This document shows positions 37,366 to 47,296 of a stretch of DNA of 60,000 nt, piece by piece. The notes beneath the pieces are model-generated. The model saw only the letters and a list, made by a program, of their open reading frames with translations, made no database searches and had not been told where the DNA came from. Position numbers and translations under genes: made by a program. Positions within the stretch are counted from its first letter, which is position 1, and each line of letters begins with the position of its first letter. The DNA is from Tubiluchus corallicola (Eukaryota > Priapulida > Priapulimorpha > Priapulimorphida > Tubiluchidae), in the NCBI GenBank assembly GCA_030141605.1, contig JAQGDQ010000068.1, positions 436,001-496,000 of the forward strand, in the 5' to 3' direction.

Positions 37366-37954
37366 GCCTTGAGACTTTTGTATTTTGTTAGGCGCCGTTT
37401 AGCGGTTTAGGTACTTGCCCACTAACCACGCTTTATTAATACGTGCTGCAGTTTAAAGCAAAACCGGACCCAGTCTTAAACTGTAGGTCAAAACAATCTA
37501 TTCTTTAAAATATTGAAAGAAAACATGCTATTTTTTTCAAAAATGACTTACGTGAAAGAATTATTGCCACACAAACACAGTTTCGTGTTCGTGCCACTAG
37601 TTCTTTGCTGTTGCATACATTTTGCCATACGCTAGTAAGATGGGCACTTTTTATCTAACTTGAAAATCGGGATGAAAAATCATCCTCTCTTTCTTTAAAT
37701 AACTAAATGATTCTCAGTTTAAAATTGTTTATAACACTTAGATGTTTTGTTTTTTTTATAGCTGAGCTTACGAGTTACGTATTAGGCATTCATCAAATTA
37801 CATGATGTCTGCTTCACAAAATCAAAAGTTTTAGCTGAACTTTTGTGTTTGGACCATTTCTGCAGCTTGAAAAATGTTTGTGAAAGAGAAGGGGGAAAGA
37901 AACGAGTTATGACGCATTTTTCTCAGAAAAACATTGCATTTGTGGTAAAAATAG
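37366..37954. other. No gene recognised
   Basis: Nothing supported. Confidence 0.45.
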
Positions 37955-38775
37955 TAGATAGGCAGGTAGTAATCCTGTGAAAATTTTCTGTAGCACTTTT
38001 ACTGCTTAAAGTATTTGCTGCCCAAGTGTAATCGGCCTAAGTGTCCACTGCCTAAATGTCCACTACCCAAGTACTACTATGCAAGTGACCTAGAGCCAAG
38101 ACTCCAAGAAGAACTGAGTGGCAAAAGTAATGAGAAACTGTTTATGACAAAATCGTAATGGAAGGAATTTGCTATGGTATTCGAACAACTTGTGACTGCA
38201 CCGGGAGACAGATAAGAAATACAATTAGCCTTGGCTCCGCAACTCAAGGTCAAAGGTCGATAGGCAGTTGCATGGGTCCTTACCTGGATTGTACGCCCTG
38301 CGAGTTTCTTGACTCTAGCTTGCACTTATTGAGTTTGCCTCATTTTCGGGCAATGGAGGCCCTGCTAGTCATAGGCCCCACTCTTTCGATAAAGGAACTC
38401 AGATTTCTGTCACAATGCTAACTAACCATACAGAATAAAAGATAAAAACAAAAAAGTTGGACACCTCAATAAATAACAAGTTTGGTGCACCACTGCAACA
38501 AATTCTGCAATTGATTCCAAAACCACAAACAAATTTGCTTTACGACTATATAAATTTGGTGGCTGTGTACTTTTCCATTCAAATATTGCACACAATCATG
38601 GAAAGATGCACTCGACCTTGAACTTTCACCTAAAGCCAATGATAAAAAATGTCTGGGACCCAACTGCTGGAGTCCAAATTGTCTGGGACCCAAATACTAG
38701 GCTCAGCATATCTTGGGCCCATATTGTCTGGGAGCAAATGCTATAGCTTAATTGTCTGTGGCCCAAGTGTCCTAG
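37955..38775. mobile_element. Repeat element with ~15-bp periodic arrays at both ends
   Basis: At 37995-38095 a 15-bp unit like TGCCCAAGTGTCCAC recurs five to six times. At 38648-38775 a related unit like TGTCTGGGACCCAAA recurs about eight times with 15-base spacing, ending TGGCCCAAGTGTCCTAG. The middle (about 550 bp) shows no gene. The architecture resembles the element at 33541-34530, but the repeat units differ and here look mainly direct rather than inverted. Element limits are approximate. Confidence 0.4.
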
Positions 38776-39309
38776 AATCTGTTGCAAGTGGTAAGTGTTA
38801 ATCTAAAATGTGGTAAGGGTGCCAATCAGACTGGAAGGAATCCTAAAACTTGGGACAGTTTATCTTTCGCCAATCCTGTAAATATTCTTAAACTGGTAGG
38901 TCTACTTGCAATTGAAGTAGATTGGTTTCGCAAATTATACAAATAAGCAAATAGGCTAGTGACATTGGTGTCAATTGATATATCTTAAAATCAATAGTTT
39001 GTGGTTTCTAGCATTTCTCTTAGTTTAGTTTCTTAGGTTGTGAAGCTAAAGCTAACACTATAGGACAACTTACTATATAATTTTGCTGTGTAATTGTAGT
39101 TAGAAATATGAAATCAAACAGTATTTTTAAGATTAATGAGTAGCCGATATTTTATACAAAAAATGGCTTGTCATTGAAATGACTATTGACTGCCCAGTAG
39201 GAACTCCTTCAGTTTGCTGTTGTCTATAATCATATTTTTTTGTTTATTCATAGTAGAGTTATTCTAGATTCATGTTGCTTAATTATTAAAGATTTTTTCT
39301 ACTTATTAG
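38776..39309 (+). promoter_or_regulatory. Upstream region of the BBIP1-PMVK-SFR1 cluster, ending in a splice-acceptor-like tract
   Basis: There is no coding sequence here. The last bases before the BBIP1 start, GATTTTTTCTACTTATTAG, form a strong 3' splice-site consensus whose AG (39308-39309) directly touches the ATG. Either a 5' UTR exon lies upstream or a spliced leader is added in trans. No promoter element is identifiable. Confidence 0.45.
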
Positions 39310-39564
39310 ATGCCTGATCAAAAGAAGGCTTTTCAAGAAGTATTGCCCAAGCAAGGTCTTGTCTACCAAGAAAATACGCCAAAACTTGTACTATGCAAAC
39401 CTAAGTTGCTCCCACTTAAGTCAGTTACCCTTGAAAAACTAGAGAAAATGCAGCATGATGCACAAGAAAAGATTCTTAAACAGCAAGAAGAAGAAGAAGA
39501 AGCTGTCAAACTTGCTGCTGAAACAGAAGTTACAGGACAAATCGATCGACTCACTTTGGAATAA
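39310..39564 (+). CDS. BBIP1: BBSome-interacting protein 1
   Basis: Small subunit (BBIP10/BBS18) of the BBSome, the coat-like complex that moves membrane proteins in and out of cilia; the vertebrate protein also affects microtubule stability. The 84-residue product carries the diagnostic block FQEVLPKQG, then [19 protein letters not shown], then EKM at residues 9-46, nearly identical to vertebrate BBIP1. A glutamate-rich, helical tail follows ([14 protein letters not shown]). The length is close to the vertebrate protein of about 92 aa. The coding region is uninterrupted. The ATG follows immediately after a splice-acceptor AG. The PMVK start lies 145 bases beyond the stop on the same strand, suggesting a shared transcription unit. 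Confidence 0.93.
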   Translation: MPDQKKAFQEVLPKQGLVYQENTPKLVLCKPKLLPLKSVTLEKLEKMQHDAQEKILKQQEEEEEAVKLAAETEVTGQIDRLTLE

Positions 39565-39709
39565 ACAGTTGTTGTAAAAATTTCCTGTTTAGATGTCTGA
39601 TTTCCAAGGTTTTGGCATCATACTAATAGCTTGTATTAGCAAAAGGAGCACCTTAACCTCAGTGTATTCTCTGCAATCTTTGTTATAAGTTTTCTTAATT
39701 TGAAAAGCA

Positions 39710-40288
39710 ATGCCAACATTCCCTTTAGTCCTGTTTGTATTTAGTGGTAAGAGAAAGTCTGGCAAGGACTATGTGACTGACAAATTATTTAATCATTTTT
39801 CACACAATCAGTGTGTCATTCTTAGATTGTCTCAGCCCTTAAAAGCACAATATGCAAAGGACCATAATTTGAATATCAACCAACTCTTGGATGCTACAAC
39901 TTACAAGGAGAAATATCGAGCAGATATGATCAAATGGGGAGAGGCTATGAGACAGAAAGATCCAGATTATTTTTGCAGGTTGGCAATATCACAAAACAAT
40001 GCTGCTAACTACCCCATTTGGATTGTGAGTGATGCTAGACGACCAACTGATGTAAGTTATTTTAAGCAGAATTATCCTAGTCAGACCATTCTGGTGAGAG
40101 TTGTTGCTGACGAGACTGCAAGGTGGGCAAGAGGGTGGAAATTTGTTGCCGGCATAGATGATGCAAGCTCTGAATGTGCTTTGGATGAGGGTATTGACTA
40201 TGACATTGTAATAAACAATAGTGGTGACGAGGCAGCACTCAACACAGCTTTGGATAAGCTCTGCCAACAGGCGCAAACAAGTATGTAA
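39710..40288 (+). CDS. PMVK: Phosphomevalonate kinase (animal type)
   Basis: Transfers the ATP gamma-phosphate to mevalonate-5-phosphate, giving mevalonate-5-diphosphate, the fifth step from acetyl-CoA to isoprenoids. This is the NMP-kinase-fold animal enzyme, not the GHMP-type fungal one. The product is 192 aa, the same length as human PMVK, with the P-loop SGKRKSGKD (12-20), RLSQPLKAQYA (39-49), TTYKEKYRADMIKWGE (63-78), WIVSDARRPTD (104-114), the ARGWKF lid region (about 139-144) and GIDDASSECALD (148-159). Vertebrate PMVK ends in a PTS1-like SRL; this one ends in TSM, so no peroxisomal signal is seen. The coding region is intronless, unlike in vertebrates. A consensus donor (AA|GTATGT, cut after 40280) lies two codons before the stop and is in phase with the SFR1 exon at 40559. 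Confidence 0.95.
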   Translation: MPTFPLVLFVFSGKRKSGKDYVTDKLFNHFSHNQCVILRLSQPLKAQYAKDHNLNINQLLDATTYKEKYRADMIKWGEAMRQKDPDYFCRLAISQNNAANYPIWIVSDARRPTDVSYFKQNYPSQTILVRVVADETARWARGWKFVAGIDDASSECALDEGIDYDIVINNSGDEAALNTALDKLCQQAQTSM

Positions 40289-40558
40289 TATTATTATGCA
40301 ATACATTTCATTAATTTGACTGAAAAAAATTTAACTGCTTAAATGATTTAATTTTAAGATGACAGACTGTATTTGTTGTGCAATTGGCTTCAGTTGCATT
40401 TAACAAAGTTTTGTGTGACCTCAATAATTCAATGCTGCTTTGTAACGTTGGGCTGCAAGTGTGACATGGGGTTTTTAACACTTTGTCTTTTCTTCAGTTA
40501 ACTTCATTACTAGCTGTGTTTCCTTTAAGCTAACTACATTATAAATTCTGCTTTGTAG

Positions 40559-42429
40559 AATTGAGACAGCACAACTCAGAGTTCAAACAAAGAAATGAAA
40601 ATGACACAGTACAAACTCCCATGATTCCTAGCAAACAGGTAATTTATTATTAGAAATTGTTAACACTTAAGAATAAACAACAATTTCGTGTTTTCCTTAA
40701 AGTTTGTTAACAGTAATTAGGGTATGTTTGATGTGTAGAACAAGCAGGTTCACAAATCAGTATAGTACTTTGAAATTCACATAAATTTTGCTTTCTATGT
40801 GTAATTTTACGATCTTGTGCTTAAAACGTTACTTCTAACTTTTGTTATTCTTTCATTTTCTATGCATACGCTATGTAAGCTTATAACTGTTTTGCAATGC
40901 CTTCATAATTCTTTCCCATTTCATTAACTTTTGTATTAGAATCTTTTAGCACCAGACTTCAATAACGAATTTAGTTTTCATATCTCATATTAGCTATAGT
41001 AGTTCAGATGTGCAGCTGGTAAAATTGACTGATGCATGTAGAAAGCTGCTTGTGTTTGTTCTAAACTTAGAAATGAAATCAGTGAAGAACATTGCTATTA
41101 TCAGGTAACTAAGTGAGACCCAAGACGAGACCTCATGGAATGTCTGTTATCTGTAGGCTTTCATCGTTTCGGCATCTTTTAGCTAACGTTTTTATCATGC
41201 GTTGAAAACAATGCTATGGATTTTTCTTTTTTAGATTTTTACTGTACTTCATGTATCACTTAGAATTTATGTTTGGGTTTTTATAACACAGTTGTTTAAA
41301 AACTTTTAGATAAGTACCAAGCTAAAGGAAAAGCTGAAGCACAGTGGTCGAGCTTACAGATCAGCAGCTACAACCACAAGTACCCAAGATGGCACAAAGC
41401 CCAAAGTTTTAACACCATTCAGACCTGTCAGATGTGTAAGGACATTCAATGAATCAAAAAAGACCTTGTTTGCAAGCAATTTGCAAGAAGGTGGCTCAGA
41501 CTTTAAGGATGGGGCATATTCACCAAAAAGCAAACGTCAAAAGATAAGCGATTCCTATTCCAAAGATGTGCGCACAAAAGTAATTCCAAATGTAACTAGT
41601 ACAGATTCTTTGTCAGCGAAGGAATCAGCTGTTAGTAGCAAAGAAATTAATGAAATTATTGCGCTTCGCACAGAAATTGCAGGGAAAACAGAAGTACTTC
41701 GAAAACTTAACTTGGTAAAAACATACAAAAAAAAGGTAATTTAAAAAGCAGAATTGTTTGTTATGCTGTAAAATGTTAGTAATTTCATTTATTTAGTGGA
41801 TTTATTGCTTTCAACTACAGTAAACTATGTATAACTCAAACTGTTTGCCAGACATCCCTCGAGCAAAGGTTTTCGCAGACCTATCAGCAGTTATTATCTA
41901 TATAAAACTGTACAGGTTTCTTGATTATCACAGTGATATTATTCCAAGTATGCTGACTTAGTTTCAAGTCAATGGATCAAAATAAATTGGCAATTGTAAA
42001 TGCCATGTGACTTTAGTTACAGTTGTGAACAAAGCAGTGGTATGTAAATATATAAACTCTCTGAAAAACAAGTTTGACTTTTAAAAATTCAGTGCAGAAT
42101 TCATTACTTCAGTGAAGTTATATACTGACTTTTTACGGAAATTAGCCCTTCAATAATGTATTTAATTATTAAACATACATGTAATATGTGTGGGCAGTGT
42201 TTCTTTTGCTAAACCTGAATAAATTTTTCTGGTGATTTTCTAGAACAAGTTGGAAAAGTTGGATGAACTTATCAAAAAGTGGACCAATGCCAATCAGGAG
42301 ATGCTTAAGACATTGCTGCAACATGCCAGAGAGCCCAAACCTACTATGGTCCAATTATTGGAACAGCTACAAATACCAGCAGACCTGATGCATTACAATG
42401 AGGACGATGAATGCTTTGAATCACTGTAA
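40559..42429 (+). CDS. SFR1: SWI5-dependent recombination repair protein 1 homologue
   Basis: SFR1 (MEI5 family) binds SWI5; the pair stabilises RAD51 filaments during homologous recombination. Exons, all with GT-AG borders: 40559-40638, 41310-41735, 42244-42429. The C-terminal half is the conserved Mei5 domain: coiled coil IIALRTEIAGKTEVLRKLNL, VKTYKKK, then NKLEKLDELIKKW, and LMHYNEDDECF near the end, as in vertebrate SFR1 (LVKMYRSKNDLSQL...LHYN). The N-terminal part resembles vertebrate SFR1 around PSKQISTKLKEKLK; the middle is serine/lysine-rich and probably disordered. The first in-frame ATG in the recognised exons is at 40621, giving 209 aa. The exon stays open upstream of it to an acceptor at 40558, so the true start may lie in an earlier exon, possibly PMVK itself. 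Introns are 671 and 508 bases. Confidence 0.85.
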
Positions 42430-44389
42430 ATGTAACAGTGTGTTAAATAAGCATTTGTGCCAGGCCATGCCACTAAATGGAGCAAGCTAACATATTAAAA
42501 GTGAATTCCAGTTCACTGAAGGTTTGTCCAGTTTAGGAACTCATTGTAGCTAAGAGCCTCATCGCTCTAATCAACAGAAACTGCTACCGCTGCATCTGTA
42601 ACTCAGCTATTGAGATCTGAACTGTGTCAGTACTGTAAAAAAAGCAAAAACAACGAGTAAATCTGTTTTTTGAGTTGCTGAAATATAGAGATGGGCATGT
42701 TAAATTAATATAATTAATATAACAACTGCATCCAGATGAAAGCTTTAGCATATGATTGATAAAAGCTGCTTTAAGGTATCCAAAATGTTCCGTCATTGAC
42801 AGCTACGGGACCACAACTGTTGAGGTCACCAAAGTCTGTAAAAATAGGTACAGTGATCTGCTTACAACGTGGTTCCCACCAAACTGTACTCACTACAACT
42901 GAGTTTCGTTATAGTCGAGGTTAATTGTTTAAGTGGATGTACAAGACAGAAATGAAGCCTACTCGATGGATATGATACAATAATGAAAAGAGCACTTTCT
43001 TTTGAAACTTAGTAAGTGCCACTGTTAAGCGACTATTTTATCGCAGAGTAAACTTATAGTGCTTAAATACTGTTGTATCTAGGATTAACCCAGGATAATC
43101 TATGCAATAAATTTCTGTGTAAAACCACTTGTAAGTTACTTTTCTAAACCACTGCTGGGATTCATTCGTGATGGTGTCTGCTGACAACTGAGTGTGCTTT
43201 ACATGCGTGTTATTTATTCTTGCTTAAATGCCTGAATGCACAAGACCTGGATGTAGTTAGCTGTGCGGGAAACATGACTGGTTTTTATTTAATTCGCACA
43301 TTACGGACACAGTAAAATTTTTATGATTATAAAGCATTTTGCCATTGGCCTAGGCACCTAACAGCAAAGTTTTTGATCAGCTATCTATGTTATTTAGCAT
43401 AAAATCACAGCTACATGGAAGCAAAGCTGCACAGTGCACGTCACCCACAAGAACATCAGCAGATCTGCATATGCTGTTCTTGTTACATTGTTAATTATAA
43501 TTCCCGTAGTACAGAGTGACTTTTTTGTCCTGATGGTGTTATAACGCATACTGCTAGCCTGCAAAATATTGTTTAAGAACTCACGCTCGTCATATGCCAG
43601 GAAGTACAATCACATGGCAGTAAAATTCCCTCATAATAAAAAACTTGTAACGTCAGAATGCAAGCAAGAGTTAAGTATATTACGTAAGCCTAACATTTGA
43701 TGGGACTTTCAAAATTCATGCGTAATAGCCAAAGGCTCATTATAAATGGATTATGCTATATTAGAAACTTGTTGATGTGAACTTTTTTCAATTCTTACTA
43801 ATAAAAAGTTTGCAATAAATCATCTTTGAATTTTGTATGCAGAATGTGTTGGCACAGTTGTAAACTTACAATTAGGCATTTTTCAAATTAAATAGATTAA
43901 TGTGGTGTTAGGTACTCTCCCTGAGACTGTGATATGTGGTAAATGCACTGCCGTCCCTCATACTGGATGCCATCTACATTGTTGCAATGTGAGATCATAC
44001 CAGAACGTGGTACATGCAATTCCGGCAGTGAAAAAAGTGATTATCTTAAAGAACTGATTAAAATTAGCATTTATCATAACCAAAGAGCATTGAGTAATTT
44101 ATTTGTAACTACTTTCGTGTATTTTGGATCTGTCGATCCTCTAAGTCTTTTAGCCACTAGTAAAATTCACAAAACTTTTACAAAGAAAACAAAATAGGAT
44201 TTTTTAAAATTAATAATGGCATCTTCATCATTATTGCCATCATTGTCGTTCTCATCATCATCAGAGTCACTATCGTCATTATTTTTTACCAGCAACAACA
44301 TTGATGGCAAAGGTGTAAGTCGGCAACAACAAATAACAGCATTTGGAATGCACACCATAACTGTACAGGGAGTTACAGCAAAAGATGAC
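42430..44389. other. No gene recognised
   Basis: SFR1 3' flank followed by AT-rich sequence. A possible ATTAAA poly(A) signal lies near 42494. An ATC-rich simple stretch is at 44215-44290. No exon is supported. Confidence 0.5.
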
Positions 44390-44625
44390 CTAAAGTAGCG
44401 TTCGTCTACATAGCACCCGGATGCATATGCGGAAGCGTTTTCCACCTGTGCAACAGCCTGCAGAATAGTCTGTGGAAAAAAATCAAAAGAAATTGCTGCA
44501 GAAAAAGAATAATGCATACGCAGGCTGCATAAATGAGTGTATTGAAACGATATAAACCGATTTTATCTATTCCACACACCCCCCAAACGCATCCGCATAC
44601 GGATACTACGTAAATGCCACTTTAG
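44390..44625. mobile_element. Short inverted-repeat element (MITE-like), 236 bp
   Basis: The left end begins CTAAAGTAGC and continues to ATATGCGGAAGCGTTTT. The reverse complement of the right end begins CTAAAGTGGC and continues to TATGCGGATGCGTTTGGG. The two arms align over about 45 bases with mismatches and a small gap. No frame or clear target duplication is seen. This is a typical miniature non-coding transposon of unknown superfamily. Confidence 0.55.
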
Positions 44626-45023
44626 TATCAATCAGTTTAAAGCCAGCTTTTCTTAGCAACTAACGATAGAAACAGAAACAAAATCTGTTTACCATATGCG
44701 TTAATTTGTCCAGGGACATATTTGAACAGCAAAATGGCAATTATAACAGCAACGCGGCTACAAGTATATGACAAAATCCATCCACAAACATGGTACAACA
44801 GCATTTTTTTCTTTATGGTATCTAGGTATCGAATTTTCTCTAGCTATCAAGCTAACTTAGACACCCGAAAGTAATTGTAATAATGCACACCCAAAAACTA
44901 CAAATCTATACATATGTCAAAAAACAAAACAGTCAGTTCTTCTGAACTTATACATATTAACAGTAGTTTAACTATGTTTAAAAGTGTACAAAAATATACA
45001 AATAATTGCCTAGATGAAATGTC
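44626..45023. other. 3' flank of MRPS18C
   Basis: Probably includes the MRPS18C 3' UTR (minus strand). No clear poly(A) signal is recognised. Confidence 0.4.
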
Positions 45024-47265
45024 CTACAAGATTCGATATTTTGGATAAAGTGGATCGCAGATTCTGTGGTCCAGGATGTAAGAAGGTTGTCTATTAGCAA
45101 ATGGCATAAAACCTAGAAAAAGAATACAAGCAAAACATACAAAGAAATCATCTAATTTTGCAGTACTAAAAGGGCAGCAAGAAGGCCATAATGCTATGCA
45201 CTTTATTTCTTAAACAGTGACACATTTTTGCGACTACTACCACATCTAACTCACTTTTATTAACTTGCCAATATAGTTTTTGGTAAACAAAAATCGTAAC
45301 TTGTTCAGAGAATGTAGTACAAGGTTAGGTCACATTAGTAGCACAGGATGGCATTGCACAATTCCTAATGCTGACAACTAATTATTTTAATATGTAATTA
45401 AGTTTAATAGTATAATGCAACCTCTTAGCAATTGATACAAAATAGCTCAATTGTGTTTTAGGTAGTGAAAATAGTGTTAATAAATTGTTCAATGCAAGTC
45501 AAAATAGACAGCAACAACCATTGGCAAAGTGTAAAGAGGATGTAAAGCTTGTTGAGTACATGGCTCCTTAAATTGGAAGTCACAGCAGAAAGTCTTAATG
45601 TAACGTTTTTCAAGCCTTCTAATTTAATACTAAGGCAGCATTAAAGTCTGGTGACTAACGGTAATTGCAAACATAACTTTCTTTGACCTGCTAAAGCTAT
45701 TCCTAAATTATTAAGCCATCTTGATACATAGAAAGTGGATGCTGATGGTAATGATGACGGTGATGACAGTAATAATAACAATGGCAGAAAGATGGCAGTC
45801 ATATAAAGGAGTGAATGAGGAAATGTCACTGTCTTTAGTTAAAAGAAATGAAAAAATAATCCTATGTGATGTTCCTTTTGATCAATAATAAATGAAAAAC
45901 TGAGTTAAATGACATCAACAAGGACAAAAGCAAGCTGTTATTTATGATATGCATTTTTAACCATTTTCCCCAAGTTTAACATTAAAGCCCAGTTAAACAA
46001 CAAAAATATTGATTGTAATACAATTGTGCACTTGTACAATTTTAACTACGGAAATATCATTAAGTGGTATCTGCCTGATTGGAATGAAATTAAGATCACT
46101 TTTCTCTGCACAGTCCTGAATACGCAAAAGACAATCATGTTAGAAACTGGAACCCATGTGGACAAGACTGCTAAATTCAAATTAAAAACTTGCTGATGCT
46201 AAATATGAATAAAATTTGTTAAAATTGACATGTAAGGATTGTGTACCTCACCCAGGTTAAGAAATTGGCTGATGTTTGTTGCAACGTATAGATGCTCACT
46301 GTACAAGTGCTACAGAACCTAATGACTTAATGCATTGTAGACAACAAAACTTCTGAGTGAGTTTATAAAAACTTACCACTTTTTCGAGATCGACGTATGC
46401 TTTTGACTAGCTTATCGTACTGATATTTGCAAAGACCAGCGACACTTTGGCTTACTATTTCACCAGTATATGGACTGACAAATTGGCTAAGTAACCGGAC
46501 ATTCTGAAAAAAAAGCTCAATCATTTACAGATGACCATGGGTTTCCATCTTTCACACCTCGTACATAACATGACACAAGTGCTATTACAACCAGCATGAT
46601 AAAATATTATCATTTGGGATGTCTTGTTGTTTGTTAGGTGAGAGGCATTTGACTTTCAGTAATGTAGCAGTAATCAGTACAGGCATTTTTTGCGGATTTA
46701 TTAATTTTGATTTGTTATACTGGGCAACTTATTTATTTTTTATTCGCAATGAAAGCTGAAATTTGGTACATAACATTGATATTCTTGTGGCAAGAGACCG
46801 CTGGAGCTTGGTGCATTATGAAGAATAGGGCTCTGAGATGAATCGCTGAATGGCAGAAGTTTCTTAGTCAAATCCGAATGTATATACATCCTCTCTCTCT
46901 ATGAGGTAAATAGCCATAATCAGTGTGGTGAATGAACACCCAGAGCAAGTATCGAATCTAGGCTGTTATCAGCCAATTACGCAAAGCATACGTATTTGAC
47001 CACTCGAGCATTTAGCCAAACTCACAGTTTATGTCAAGATGAAAAACAGTGAAATGAATAGATGAACTGAATTCCACTAAAAATACCTTTGTAGCTGATG
47101 ATAAAAAGACATGCAAAAAGCTTACCTTGTAATCAGTTTCAATTTTGTATTTGCACAGTACGCAGACTGCTTTCTCTTTTTTGTAGGGATTGTCCATGTC
47201 AGAAATAGGCTGAAAGAAAAATGATAATGTATATTACAGCCACACACGCACGCACGCACGCACGC

Positions 47266-47296
<31 letters not shown>

